DNA of 64,000 bases, taken from positions 2,417,890-2,481,889 of the forward strand of contig VXAZ01000953.1 of NCBI GenBank assembly GCA_013399875.1, given 5' to 3'. A model generated the notes under the pieces. That model made no database searches. It was not told the DNA's origin and saw nothing but the letters and a program-made list of their open reading frames with translations. This document shows, piece after piece, positions 1 through 13,420 of this stretch; positions within the stretch are counted from its first letter, which is position 1, and each line of letters starts with the position of its first letter. The translations under genes and the position numbers were made by a program. Origin of the DNA: Gymnorhina tibicen. Its lineage: Eukaryota > Chordata > Aves > Passeriformes > Artamidae.

Positions 1-2398
1 AGGCAGCCTGGTTGGGAATCTGCCTATAAGAATGGCTCTGAGGGCCAAGCATTTGATCATTAGGTGCCACACTTTTCATCATTCCTAACTACTGCTTTGC
101 AGTATTGCTAACACACGTGCAACTAAGTCAGGTTCAAGGAACAAAGAGAGAGGAAGGATGATGAAGGGAAAAGAACAGAGCAAGAAACTTCCCTTTACCT
201 TGAGTATAAAAGGCAATCCTGCTGAGAAGTAAGGTAGTGTTTGCTTCCTGGACACACCAATACCACAAAAGATCTGAGGAATTATATTCTAACAGCTATG
301 GAACAGTGGTTCAAGAACCTGCCCCAAGAGAAAGAGCGAATATACTGGCAGCCATGAAGGGTAGGTTTGGGAGGGACTGGGCTTCTGTAACATCCCTGGA
401 AAGAGCAAGGTTTATTACTTTGAAAATCATAGATACTAAAATGGAGTAGAAATTTACTTGATCCTAAATCTCTTTCCAATTTGAAAAAGCAGTCCAAACT
501 AAAGCTCTCTTTCTTAAGGAAAAAAAAAAAATTATGTGAAACAAAAGGAGCCTCTCAGCAAGAGAAGCAGAAAGGCCAATGAAGGCTCAAACCCCTGACA
601 CAGCTCATATCACTTCAATAAAAGCATGGATAACATATGGAGCCCATGTGAACATAGGAGACACACAGGGACAAAGAGTTGGTCACAAAACTGCTAACTG
701 TAAGCTTCCTTAAGTCTTCTGCTAGGGGAGAGTGTCCCCACTGTTCCTTTCACTCAGCTCATGGTCTTTCATCCAAAATCACCATTTGACTCAGCCCCCA
801 ACCCCCAAATTTTTATGCCCATAAACAACTCCACAGAAAATTCTCCTTTTCCTCCCTGAAGAATTTTAACATACATCAGTTAGTGAGGAAAGAAGATATC
901 TCTGAAGCAATGCTCCCTTCAGTCAGTGACTATCACTGTTGCATCAAATCTGTTTCTTGTCCTCCCTTCCTTTGTATCAAGCACACTTCTATTAATCCAC
1001 ACATCAATCTTTTTAGACTGGGATTCTAATGACAAAGAGAGGAGGCAACTGCTGCAGTCTTTTTTGAGCATTGCAAGCCTCCTTCCTAGGTCCAAATCCA
1101 TCCCAGGACAGAGATATCAAGAAAACTCTTCAGAGTAAATGCTAGCTTTCATGCTAAGATCACTAAATGACCTAGGAATTCACACTAAAATTTCACAACA
1201 GTTCACTTGAGTCTGTCCAGCTAAACCTCGGTGTCCCATGTTTCACCATAAAAGGAGCTGCCCAGCCTGCGAGAGGGCTTTTTATCCCATGGTTTCACAG
1301 TACTGCTGCAGCCCTGTGCCAGAGCATGCTAAACAAGTGAACAAGATCTGATTTGCATGAAATATAAAAATTATTAGTAGGGTGACGCTGAAATGAAAAT
1401 TCAGGAATCCATTCTTTATCAGAACTGCTGGCCTCTGGTGCAACCACACAAATTCTCCAGCTCAGCAGAGCAGTAGCTGGTGGCTTTTGGTGAGGTCACT
1501 ACACATGATGTCCCTTATCTCACAGCCTGGACAATGCTGTCACAAGAGAAACTACAGATCACTAATTTAGTCAGTCCTCTGAGAAAAAGCACAGCTTAAG
1601 GAGTAAATATTTAAAAAAGCTTCCTTATAGCCTGCTAGCCAGAGATCAGTGGGCAGAGTAAACAATGGCCTCGCTGGTGCGGGTCACATGAAAGAATGTT
1701 GTTCAGTGACATCACGAACACCAAAGGCAATACAAAATGCACTACCCCTGCCTACATAGTTTTCAGCAAGCTTGACAGGGCACAGAACATTTTTCCTGCC
1801 ACATCCAGAGGAAAATATCAGCTCCTTGTCTGTCTTTATTCATCTGGTGTCTTGCCTTTTAATTAGCCTATAAATGTTTTGGAAGGGAGAACCATCATTC
1901 TGATTCTGCACTGATGCAGAGCAGAGGGCCTTGGTTAATAGCAAGGCCACTTTAATGCTGCTGAGATGAGAGGCATCATCAGCCAGCCCCAGTTTAGCAG
2001 CTTTTCCATTACTTGGTTTTGCTGGACTGCAGCTCCCTTGCCTTTGCAGTCAGCCTGTGTGGCTTCCCACGTGCGTTCTCCACACGTGCTGGGGCTTGAA
2101 GAGTGCATCCACTGCAGCATCTTTCCCCACCCACTTGGCTACTCTCCTGCACCAGTGCACATCTCTTCCTCCTGCTCTCTCACCCCCAATTAGTTGCTTA
2201 CTTGTGATTAAGTCTGTTTTAATAAATGACTCCCATTAAACTGCATTCCTCTGTCACCGTGAGAGACATAAAATTAAAAACTGACTGTCTTTAATCACAT
2301 TGGGCTTCATCTCCATCTCTCAGTCTCCACTTATCAATAATTAATATAAGAAAGACTGAAATCCATTTCAATTTCAAAGACTCAAATATTACAATCTT
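1..2398. other. Intergenic, no recognisable gene
   Basis: No open frame here exceeds about 80 codons and none resembles a known protein. A TATAAAAG match at 205-212 is isolated, with no GC box or CpG cluster, and is at chance level. No CR1, SINE or LTR words were recognised on either strand. The stretch appears to be ordinary non-coding DNA. Confidence 0.6.
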
Positions 2399-2400
2399 TA

Positions 2401-2434
2401 ATAAAAAAAAAAATAAAGAAAAGAAAGAAAGAAG
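2401..2434. repeat. A-rich / (GAAA)n simple repeat
   Basis: A short adenine run passes into GAAA units (AAAGAAAAGAAAGAAAGAAG). It is a simple-sequence tract with no flanking retroposon body that I could recognise. A retroposon tail is possible but unsupported. Confidence 0.75.
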
Positions 2435-5400
2435 CCACCATCACTCTGAGAAACAGAAACAGCCAGACTCACACAGAGGAAAAGAGAATCTGGCAGCACT
2501 GCACCAGCCTCCAAAAGGAGAGAAAGGGCTTGAATGTGACAATCAGCTCTCCTCATTGCTTTATACCTGGAGATTTTTCCTCTCAAATACTCCCAACACA
2601 GAGGAAGAAACCCAGTGGTCCCAGGGACTACAGAGATCTTCACTGCAGCTCATGGCCTTATTTCTTTTGGTTTTGCCAAGTCCCCGGAGCAATGACAAAC
2701 AGCACACTGCACTACCCAGCCTGCCATCTTCTTTAAAAGAACTTCCAGGTCTCAGATGCTCCAAGGGAAAGTCACAAGCAGCACTTTCCTGTAAACACAC
2801 TGGCAGTATGTGGCAGAACTTACTGGCATGAGCAAGGATGTGGGGCAAGCCACCAGCCTGGTTCTCACTACATTGCTTTATACAGGACTAAAATTAACAT
2901 AAAAACCCTTCTTTATTCAAGTGGTGCTGCTGCTGACTCCGGCTTTTTCCCTCTGCACCAGATCCAGCATTTCAGCCAATTCTACTTTTGTTGCATAGAA
3001 AGTACAAGAAAGTCCAACATAAAAATATTGAAAAATGCCACAAATTGTTTTTTTTCTAATTGGCTTTCACCCCAGAGCAAGCAGGTTGGACAGCTCAGGA
3101 CTCTCTGTCCAGTGTGAAGGTCTGGCTGCAGCTAGCTTTAGACCTGGGTATATCTCTGAGCACAACAATGCAGTAAGGTCCCCTGCCAGCAGCACACCCT
3201 GAGGAAAGCCCCCTGTGACCATGGTGATGCTGTGCCTCAAGTCACACGCCCTGCAAGGGCTGTCTAGCTCCACTCAGCACTGGAGCACGGGGCTTTCAGT
3301 CAGTTCAGAGCGTGAGAAGACAAACTGACATCTTCAAGAAAAACAAGACGCAGAACTGTCATGCAGTACCTGACAAGGGCTCAAGTCACATTGTATGGAC
3401 ACACCAGCTTAGCAGACTGGAGAGCCGTGCCAGCCACAGACCTGTCAGCCACTACATAGGTAAATATGCAAGTGAAAGTGAAACAGAACACAAAATGCGG
3501 GAACTTTCAGGGAAATCTTGCACATGAACAAAACAACCCTTTCCAAACCCAGGTTACTGGTCAACATCCAAACAACACTGAACAGAAAAATGCACAGCAT
3601 GACACTAGAAATATACACGAACCTCTAAGCTGGGTATTATTCTACATAATTCCCAAGTCAGGCAATTTCCAGCATACTCATCAGCTGAATACCCAGCCCA
3701 ACACCTCCCAGGCTTCAGCAGCTACCAGAGTACCTGGTCCATGTGGATCTCAGCACATCCACTCCCCTGCTGTCCAACCATAATTGCCATGGAACAGGGG
3801 AGTTACACACAACTGAACCCTGCTGCTAGAGGTAGCAACAATTAGGACATTACCCTCTGATTAATAGCCCGGTGCGGGGGAACACAATAAGCAGCCTGGC
3901 ATAACACCGTCACACCGTAAGTCATTACTCAGTAATTACTGTGCAACTACACAGGGACACAAAGGCACAACTCCCCCCTCAGAGCTACAGCAAAGAAATA
4001 TCATTCAATAGCCTTTAATTACTGCAGAACCACACAGCAAAAAATGATGACCTGCCCACTGGTATAAAGTGGACCTATCACTCAGGACTCATTCCCTCAT
4101 AGTTACTAAGGGAACCTTTTGGTAATCCCACGGCACATTGTGGCACATTGTTGCTGTGGGGATTTTTATCCCAGCATATGGCCCATTTTCAAGATTTTGG
4201 AAGGGGGGCCAATATGGAGGAATCACAAAGAAACATTTGCTGAACTACTGTTATCTCCCCAATAAGCTCCCTGTTCCACACCACTGAATTGTGGCAACGT
4301 TGTGGTAATGCTTTCACTGACTTAGACGTGAGGGGTATATAATTGCACCTTTGCCCTGCAGATCTTGCGGTACTTGTAATTATATCCCATTACCAAGGAA
4401 CACAACAATTTCAAACCTATTACCCACAGGTATCGTTTATTTCAGAGTTAAATTTATTACTTCAGTGCCAGCCTCGTTCATAGCTCTCCTTTATGTATTC
4501 AAGCTTCCCTAGTGAACAAACATTGAAAACAGAGTGAACTGAAAAAGATGGGATATAGGGATAATAAAGGGGAGCAGAAGATGCAGGGGCCTTTCTAGCC
4601 CTTACTTTATTCTGTGTGTTGCTTTTCATTAAGTCCATGGGGGTTTCCTTAAAGACAAGGAGGCATTAGAGCAAAAGGGGAGCAACCCTTCTGCCATAGC
4701 CTAGAGAGGCTGCAAAATGCGCCTGCTCCTAGGGCCACCCTCATCTGCAATGGGGCTGCAGTACTGGCAGTTGTCACAGTCATCCATGATTTCCAGACTG
4801 CTGTGTTTTGTAAATCTTCCCTTCAAGAGTCTCTGTGCCTTGTAACAACTTTCTGTCTGAAAAATTTAGAAAATCAAAGGTATGCTCTAGCACACAGCCA
4901 AATGCTGATGCAAAGGACTGCCAACTGGTCTGCAGCTATATAACACACCAGAGAGAAAAATAAAGCCTCTTTACTTCTGACTATTCAATTCCCAACAAGA
5001 GTGGAGTCACAGGAGGAAGGAAGAAATTGATATTTTCCCCAAGCTATATCAATGTTTTAAAAGGAAGCAAGCAACCAAGAATATGGATCTTCGCTGAATG
5101 CAGTATGCCACTTCACCAGAAGCAGAAAGGAAAATATGTGCAGCCTTCCTGCAGGTTTCCCTTTTCCCAGCTAGCAGAGATGCTCATGATGCTTACCACC
5201 ACCACAGAGCTCCTCCCAGTGCACACAAACCAGCATGGCCTCTGGACCATTGCAACTTCTGACAACTTTTAGTAACTTTTTAAAGGAAATTCTGGCAATC
5301 AGGTACTGCACCCTTACAATTTCTGACACTCACCTACTCTGAAGGGCTGAGAGAAGGGCAAGCCCAGTACTCCTCATCTGCCTTGGGAACCCCTAGTTTG

Positions 5401-8400
5401 CCCAGAGGGGAATGATTTAATAGATTATACTGAAATGCATTGATTCAGTCCTGACTCTCCTGTATTGAAGGGACTGGAAAGCAAGGAGGACATGGCAGCA
5501 GGACCATGGGGGTCAGTCCGCCCCTCCAGGAAACTGCAGTGAGAACATGAGAACTGTGAGCATCCCTGATGACACACATTTTAGCTAATGACAGCAGGTT
5601 TCCATTTTGGGGAACTCAAACAATACCAAATACTGAAAAGGCTAGAAAGAGTAGATAGAGACCTTACAGACGCGTGTGTCTCACTTCCTGCATTATCTTT
5701 GTGATGAATAAGGCATCTCCTTAGGTAACAATAGGTACTCCAGCTCCTGGAGAGGAGCTTGCTGCTGTTCAAATGCATCGCGCTGCTATGGTAAGTTAAG
5801 CTCTAGAAGCGACATGAAAAGATAATGCTGGAACACAAAGAGAAGACCTGAAGTAAGTTGTTATGGAAACCAGATTCTCACAAGCTCACACCACCGGATG
5901 AGGTCTCTCCCCTGACATCTGTTTGTCAAAATGCCCAAGATGCACGGGAGTCCCTAATAACCACAGGTCCACTGCCTCACCTTGCATTCACTCCCAGACA
6001 TTGCTGTCATTCTCTCTCAGTTAATCTAACGTGGCCTAAGCACCTCCAGAGATAGGAAAAGGCTCAAAACTCAAGCAATGCCACAGGTCAGTCCCTTTGG
6101 CACTCCTTGCTTGGAAGAGTTGGTGCTCATAGTATCAGGTTTTAATCAAAAGAAACAAGGCTTACTTCAATATGAACCATGTTTCTGTTAAAGTTTGAAA
6201 AAAAAAAATCAAAACAGCACCAAAAGGAAGAGTGGCACAACCATACCCTAAGAGGTTCAAGCCCATGTTAAGCAGTGTAGATGTACAGCATAGGGAATAG
6301 CTACTTCATTTGAGCTATGTAGTGCTGTTTTACACCCCCTGGGTTCTCTTATCAGACTTCTGCTGGCCTTTCCAGCAGCACATAGCTCCTCTATAGTTAA
6401 TATTTGCTGCTACTGCCACACATTAATTAGACAGAAAAGGCAAATTCTTGTGTGTGCTTATACTGAAACAAAAATTCTGCATGGCAGTGTACTGATAACA
6501 GCACTGGGTAAAGATCATTCTCCCACAGAAACAAATCAGGGAGCTGGCTATGGCAGCCTGCTAGCAGCAGTAGAAACACTGCCTTTCCCATCACTGCTAA
6601 ACTTTGGTTACATCAGCAGCAGTTGGGATAGATCTGGCACTTACTTTCTGCTAAGACACTCTGCTTCCTATTGCCCTGTGCTAGCAGTCAAATTGTTTTT
6701 CCAGGGCTTCCTTTCCAAGTTCTTGCCCCTTAAATTCTGTCACAAGTTAAAGAAAGGACTTCACTAGGCTGTCAAAATACTTTAAGCTGACTGATGAGAT
6801 ACTGTATGAATCTTTCACTGAGGATCAGTTCAGCCCTTGACCCTATCTTGTGCCTAGACCTCCTTCCAGAAAGACTCCAACCTGCACTGAAGGACTCACC
6901 ACTACCACAGTGCTCAGGATCAGACACTTCCAGACCAGAGTCTTGGGACTTGGTTTCACACTGGGCCATCCTGACTCCCTGCTAATTCCCCCAAGCAACT
7001 TGTGTCCTTTCTACGCTACAGCTCCCAACACCAGGCCAAAGCAGGTGTAGGGAGGTACATATCTACGTGGGATATGACGTAAGAGTGCTCAGAAACATAC
7101 TTGGTGCCACTCGTAAACTAACACCAGTAGGCAGAATTTAGAAAACCTTCTTAACCTATAACCTGTGCCTGAGGGCAGGAAGAAGAAGCAATAGGCAGTA
7201 ACAGGTCTCATGCCAGCACAGTGGCCCCTACTTCTACAGCCTGCTGTCCAGCTTGCAAGGCAACAGCAGCAACATCTGCTACAGTTAAGAATGCAAATGA
7301 GTTTCTCTGCTGATTTCAGTCAGTCATAAGTTGCCAAAATGTTCGTCTTCAGAGCTGAAATTTTCTGGGCTTGGCCAGTATCCAGCAGTGATTATTTTTT
7401 GAAAGAACATGGCAGAAGTGATTTAACCACTACAGAGTGCTTAGAATGGCATTCATCGCTATTATTCAAAAGTCATGACAGACAGAATTAAGCAGCTTTA
7501 AAGTCCACAACATTTAGGTCTGAGAGTTAAAAAGCCAGAAGCATCTGCCAGGGGATTTCAAACATGTCCCTTTCAGCAAGGGCTTGTACACCATTTAGTG
7601 TGCAAGGGCTCTGAATTAGCACTAAACCTCAAGGATCCACTAAGATGTAGTTCAGGGAGGGAGGAAGGGCTAATGATTCTGTAACCAACTACTACCTCGT
7701 AAAACTACTATGCACGGCATTTTGCCAACTCTCTGCTAAATTAAATTACACAGGCAGGTAGCGTAAGAACTTGGGAAAACTTTAACAAATGTGAGTACAA
7801 GTTTCAGTAATGGCTGTATAAGACCTTTCCTCTGAAGGCATTATTTCCTGAGCAGCCAAGCAGATCCAACAGGTCACTGAGCCCAAAGAGGGAATACTTG
7901 TTACCCCAATTCTTTCCTCACCCATGTTCTTAGCTGTGCAGCTGTGCCCCTTCCTTGAACCAGCTCCAGTGCCCATTGGACCCACATTTCACTCAGGGAC
8001 TTTGGCTCACTAACCAACCTGAAAAACTAGAAGCTTTTATTTGCCAGGTTTGAAAGGACTTGGAGAGGGAACTACTGAGCACCGAAGTAGAAGGTAAGTG
8101 GCAGGAACATGCCCCTGCAAGCTGCACACTCTGTCTGCTGGTGGCAGCAAGATACTAGAGTGCTTCTCCCACCTGGAGCATCTTCGCTCCAAATCTCCTC
8201 AAGCTGGAAATTTATAAAGCACTCAAGCCCCACTGGAGGGAAAATCCAGTCTTAAAATAGAAAAGTACAAATCCCTTTCTAGTAAGCAACCTTATAAAGA
8301 CAAGTCTTTTCTTTGATAGGTCTAACATCATGTAAACATCTCTGCAACAAAATGATGATATAATAGCACTACAGAAAAAGCTGCACAGGTACATATAATG

Positions 8401-10196
8401 CTGTGGCATTTGAAGTCTGAGGTGAAGCTTCCAGTCCCTGAGATGTGAATACCAAACATCTTTGCATTCAATCAATGCTCACTGTCACAAGTCTGGCTAC
8501 TTTGTCAGTGGTATTCTTTTGGTATCTAGAAGAGGAGGGACAAAAAGAATTGGTTTTAATTAAGTCACAGGAAAAAATCAGTTTTTCATCCTGGAAGACA
8601 GAAGAGGTGGGAAAGGGATGCGTAATGAATGAAGTTCATGCAAATTTCCTTGCATAAGGTCACAAGCTCTACAGAGTGAAGCAAGCAATTTATTAATTGC
8701 AGACAACACATTCATGAGGTTACAGAAAGCACAGGATGCGCGAGCAATCGCTACTGGTTTTTGTTCTTTCAAAGAGTTCTGACAATTCTTCTAGACTAAA
8801 ACCACAAGAGAAAGTTCAATCCATCTAATGAAGAAAGTATAACACATGTATTTTTTTACTTAATTAAAACTTCTTTTTCTGTTGGTAGTTAATCCCATTC
8901 TACAGTGGTCAAGACATATTTGCAAAGGTAATGATCCCCACACATCAGCACCAAGTTAGCCACCTTTCCCAGGTAACTTTGGCAAAGAGAGAAGGGGAAA
9001 AGGTCAATAAACTTACTCTGTGCTGTTGAGCGTAACTCAACAGATATGAGACTAGACAGAGGAAGGCAGACTAGCCACACTCTCGAGTATATTTCTCTTA
9101 CAGTGTTGCAGTGACTCTCAGATGTGCATCTCCACCAGCTTACAGGCTGCAGAAACACTATTCCAAAGAATTAGGCTGGGATTCCAGCATGCCCCAACTC
9201 TGTGTGGAACAGCATCCCAAGATCAAGCAGCAAGTATGTCTTGCATTTTACTGAAACACTGCCGAGTGCTACACTCCTTTTCCTTCTGCAACCAAGTTAT
9301 TGGGAAACAGTAGCATTGCACAGTGCAGCAGCCCTCTGAGGTTTGTCATCTTGCTTTATATGACTGCTCTATAACACTCTTCAAAGGAATGCACTGAGAA
9401 ACCTAGTTCAGCTCTGCGAAAGTCGTAAGTTTGGCAAATGGTTTTGAAGGCAGCCTACGATACATGGACTGTATTCTATGCTATTTGTTCTGTGTACGCC
9501 GGTACCAGTGATCACGTAGAGCCTTTCCTGACTTCCAGGGCTTTCCCACATGGGACAACTGTTTTGCACAAGGGCCTGATTCAGATAATCCCAAGAGTGC
9601 TCACAGTCATTTATGGCAGCAGTAAGGTAAGGAATTTCAGAGTGATTTTAATTTTTAAAAAGTTAGATTTGCAGGGTGATTCACAGTCAGAAAATGGCAA
9701 TGTAACACCTCCCTTCACACTTTTAACCACAGTTTCCCATTCACACCTATTTTGATGCAGTTTTATCATACCTTTTTGACATCCACTGCCCAGATCCTAC
9801 CATAGGATGGCTGGGACTTGCCGAACGTGTGGCTCTTAAATCTTTCTTTTTCCTTTCATTATTCACTGAATGGCCTTACATCTTATTTATCATACACTAA
9901 GCCACTCATTGAACAAGGCAGAAATCCTGCAATAAGAACAGCCTGTGAGCATTTAAAGACTGTATTGTAATTCTGGTATTTCCTGACTTCTGTACATTTC
10001 ATTTCACTGTTACTTTAATCTGCGTCTTTTGTGTTGAATTTCATTGCCTCTTTAAAAAAGAAAGGTGAATAAACAAAGAAATTCCTACACGAGCAACACA
10101 TTGACAGACAGCAATAAAGCCCTTGTCTCTTATAAATGGGCAATTTAGAGCTGTGAAAATAATTGATTTTTTTTCTAGCAAATCAAAATAAGTTTG
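2435..10196. other. Intergenic, no recognisable gene
   Basis: Short chance open frames only; the longest, of about 105 codons (for example 3466-3783, 6450-6767 and 9438-9755), match no family I recognise and lack convincing splice context. At 4131-4150 a 10-bp unit (ending GGCACATTG) occurs twice in tandem. The 3840-4460 part has an unusual texture, with repeated TAATTACTG and ATTACC words, but I could not assign it to a transposon. Confidence 0.55.
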
Positions 10197-10299
10197 AGTT
10201 TTTCTGCTTTTTTGTTTTGGTTTATTTGTTATTTTTTGTGGTTTGTTTTGGGTTTTTTTTGTTGGTGTTGTGGTTTTGTTTGGTTTTTTTTTTGTTGCT
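10197..10299. repeat. T/G low-complexity tract
   Basis: About 100 bases made almost entirely of T and G (GTTTT, GGTTT and GTTG units, with T runs of 8-9). The opposite strand translates as lysine/threonine/asparagine-rich low complexity, which is a composition artefact. The tract resembles the A/C tract near 30.3 kb in inverse orientation, but no shared unique sequence joins them. Confidence 0.8.
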
Positions 10300-11594
10300 C
10301 TAAAAAGCATATCAAAATTAATCTAAATTAAAAAAGCAAAAAAACCCCATCAGATGAAGCCCCCAAACAAAGTTGTTTGGATGAACTGAAGCGTTGCATA
10401 GGAAACAGATTGCTCTGTTTTCGGATTTTTTTATTTTCAAAAATAAAGTTTTCATTCTTTTGATTTTCTTAGATAACTGCTGAAGTTTTACTCTGATCTT
10501 CTTTCTACTTCCTTCAAGTTTTTTTTCTTCTCTTTTTCATGCCCCAAAGATGTCATCACAATGTAAAACTTGAGTTTATGATCATATCAGTGGACTTAAA
10601 GGTATATTTTTGTAAAAAGCTGTTCAGAGAAAGGGAGGAGGAAGGGTTGTGTTGTCCAGCTCATGCTTTAAATCAGTGGACAGCCTGACTCTCCCACTGC
10701 TTCTGCTCTGACCCCTACATCATTATTGATAAACTAAATGCACAAGCCTGGCTACACCTCATAAAGATTTAACAGCCCGAAGACCATGCCCTAGAATGGA
10801 TTCACGTGATAACGTGGCAAGGTAGGGCTGGGGCAGACCAGCAGCAAACCCTCAAGATGCAGCCCTGTGTGGTCGGTGGCTCTTCTGCAGAACCAGGGCC
10901 TGATCACACAGCTACTGCACCTGTGATTTGTTACTGAGGCTGCCACAACCCATTAGCCACAGCTGAGGTCCTTTTGTGCCACTGACTCCACTTTTATGAA
11001 ATCCCTGCCTAAAATGAGTCTGTGAGCAGTTCTGGGCAGATCAAGGCTGAGATGGATTCAGAGGCACAGATGGTGCTTGTGTGCCCACCTAGACATAAAG
11101 AACAGGCCCATGCCCCTCTACCAAATTGTTTGAGCCACCTTAAGCATGGAGGGAGATTTGACAGAATAGGAAAACATCTTTGCCTTCTTGCAAAGAGAAA
11201 AGTACACGCTGGAGCATCTCTCTTACAAAAGGTGCTGGTTTTGGCTGAGGTATAGTTAACGTTCTTGACAACGGCTGGTATGGGGCTCTGTTTTGGATTT
11301 GTAACAGGAAAACTTTCAGAGCTATGGCATTTGTCTTCCCAAGGAACTGTTACGTGTGATAGCGCCCTGCTCTCCTGGAGATGGCTGAACGCCTGCCTGC
11401 CCATGAGAAATAGTGAAAGAATTCCTTGCTTTGCTTGCACACATGGCTTTTGCTTTACCTATTCAACTGTCTTTATGTCAATCCACAAGTTAGAAAACTT
11501 CTGCTCTTCCCATTCTCTCCCCGATCCTGCTGGTGGGAGGGTGAGCAAGCAGCTGTGTGGTATTTGGTTGCTGGCTGAGGTTAAACCCTGACAT
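10300..11594. other. Intergenic, no recognisable gene
   Basis: Overlapping open frames on both strands (11009-11440 minus, 143 codons; 11022-11255 and 11265-11591 plus) lie immediately before the CR1. Mutual overlap on both strands with no recognisable motif suggests chance. No other element was recognised. Confidence 0.55.
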
Positions 11595-11986
11595 GAGGAA
11601 AGGTTGAGGCTGCTAGGCCTCAAGGCTGAGCCTCGAGAAGAGACAACTGAGAGGGGACCTCATCAGCCTATCAGTACCTGAAGGGAGGACGTCAAAAGGA
11701 CAAAGCCTGGCTCTTCTCAGTGGCACCAAGCAACAGGACAAGAGCCAACAGGCAGAATCTGATGCACGGGAAGTTCCACCTGAACATGATGAACTTCTCT
11801 GCTCTGCAGATGACCAAGCACTAGAATAGGCTGCCCAGAGAGGTTGTGGAGTCTCCCTCACTGGAGATAGTCCAGAACAATCTGGGTGCAATTCTGTACA
11901 ATGTGCTCTAGAATGACCCTGTTTATCAGGGATATTGGACCAGATGACCAGTTGTGGTCCTTTCCAAACTTTCCATGCTGTGATAT
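11595..11986 (+). mobile_element. CR1 LINE, 3' end fragment
   Basis: The sequence follows the 3' portion of avian CR1 non-LTR retrotransposons in order: a degenerate GAGAAGAG...GAGGGGACCTCAT segment near 11630-11665, the CTTCTCAGTGGCACCAAGCA block, AAGTTCCACCTGAACATGA near 11770, GGCTGCCCAGAGAGGTTG at 11829-11846, then a TTGGACCAGATGACC segment. It ends near the CR1-type terminal TGTGAT motif at about 11980-11986. The copy is 5'-truncated, as is usual for CR1, and carries many substitutions, so it is old and inactive. It covers the end of ORF2 and the 3' UTR; open frames across it are shadows. Orientation is plus. Confidence 0.92.
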
Positions 11987-13049
11987 AACCTTTACAGTTT
12001 TTTTCCCAGTCTACTAACTAAAATGCTGAACAAACAGCTGCTCAGAGAAGGTGCACTGCAACTCTGATAAGCTAGGCTAAGTGCCTGGGAATAGCCAAAG
12101 TTCTACTGTCCTTTACACTGGCATTACTGCACCAAGATTTTCAAAGATTCATTTGTTCCCAGCAGTGTAAGTCACAGGCAAATTATAATTTTTGTGCATC
12201 TTTAGAAAGTTAGAAACTAAATCCATTTGCAAAATAGTCAGCAAATGACAAGTTCTCATAGCTCTAATTGCTACTTTTCAATATGGGGGAAGGGGGGGAT
12301 GTTTATCAGTTTCCCCCAAAACCCTGTTCAGAAGCAGACAAGGATGCCCAGTTTCCCTCCTAAAAATTGCCAACATCTTAAAACAGAAATGTGTAAAAGC
12401 AACCAGTTCTCTACTGGGCAAGGCAACAGGGAGCTACATCCCAGAGAGAAGTCCACACTGACGGTGTAACTACTTCCACACCTGTGTTAACATGTATGAT
12501 AACTCAGATTTTTCTGTATCTTTTGTCTTCTGTTCCAGAAAGGTTTATTAACCGAGGCAGAGCTGAAAGCATGCCTGGAACCAGCCTAACTGCATTCGTA
12601 TGGCATTGATGGTACTAAGCTCTGTCAAACCTAAGCTGATCTGTGCAGATCCCGTGTGGCTTGCCCTTGCACCCAAGCAACCTGTTTTATCTACGGGCTG
12701 TGTTGTCTGGGAATGAATTATTCAGCATTAATTGATTTCTTTTTTTTCTTTGCCAAAGAAAAATCTCTTTTATTTACAGTTTATCTGAAGCACTGAATTT
12801 TCTTGCCAAGATGTTCTACCAGATATCCACAACTGCTTTAATTCAATGTCATTTTATTCTCGTTCTTTCATTATTTTCCTAGAATAATTAAAAGAATGAG
12901 ATATTAAGAAAAAAGTCAAGATACGTTAGGAGGAAAAAAAATATTTCTTTTCTGAGAAAAACTAAAGCAGAAAATTTTTTTCTTCAATTTGAGGGAGAGG
13001 GGTGGGGATAAAATACTTCCCAAATCACTTAGGTCAAAGAAACTACTCA
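11987..13049. other. Intergenic, no recognisable gene
   Basis: No coding frame beyond 80 codons and no recognisable repeat. From about 12720 it becomes AT-rich, with T and A runs (12740-12765, 12930-12990), grading into the motif-rich block that follows. Confidence 0.6.
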
Positions 13050-13420
13050 TTTTTGTTGAATGAAGTACACAACCAAAAAATGTCATCCAGCTCCATTTGA
13101 AATTTAGCATTTAGAGTGAAAATGCATGTACAACTTCAGCTTTATGCATAGGTGCATGCTTCACCAACAATAAATTGAACAGAACAGGGCACAAAGACAC
13201 TGCACTAAATTGCATACTGCAGCCTCCAATTTTGTACTTTCCGATATTTATGGGTAGCTGCAGAGTTGTGGGTGCGCTTATTTTTCACATGCAAATGGTC
13301 ATTTGCACATCCACAGATGCCTGAAAAATTAAACACTTGTTTGAGCACTGATGAAATACAAAACTCCATGTACTGAATAAAAGCATTAAAAGCATCACAG
13401 CAAAGGGAAGGAGAAAAGGT
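13050..13420. promoter_or_regulatory. Candidate regulatory block with POU-type palindrome
   Basis: AT-rich, repeat-free sequence of the texture typical of vertebrate conserved non-coding elements. It includes ATGCATG/TATGCATAGGTGCATGC words near 13120-13160, ACAATAAA (SOX-like) near 13168, and the perfect palindrome TGCAAATGGTCATTTGCA at 13290-13307, whose left arm completes the octamer ATGCAAAT. Motifs are seen directly; enhancer function is inferred and depends on cross-species conservation that cannot be checked here. It could equally be neutral AT-rich DNA. Confidence 0.3.
13290..13307. promoter_or_regulatory. Perfect 18-bp octamer palindrome
   Basis: TGCAAATG and its exact reverse complement CATTTGCA are separated by GT. 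With the preceding A, the left arm is the POU/OCT consensus ATGCAAAT. The arrangement could bind a POU-domain dimer on opposite strands. The palindrome is certain; binding is inferred. Confidence 0.45.

Noticed and set aside
205..212. TATAAAAG as a promoter
   Set aside because: Isolated AT-rich match with no other core element or downstream gene; the same word also occurs at 28119.
3840..4460. Possible decayed transposon or LTR, or ~83-bp tandem structure
   Set aside because: TAATTACTG...ACCACACAG-like words recur at about 3933, 4016 and 4100, but the rest of each interval does not align and no termini or family match were found.
11009..11440. Minus-strand frame of 143 codons with plus-strand frames opposite
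   Set aside because: Open on both strands and unrelated to any recognised protein; treated as chance next to a CR1.
11613..11891. Minus-strand frame over the CR1
   Set aside because: Antisense shadow of the plus-oriented CR1 3' end.
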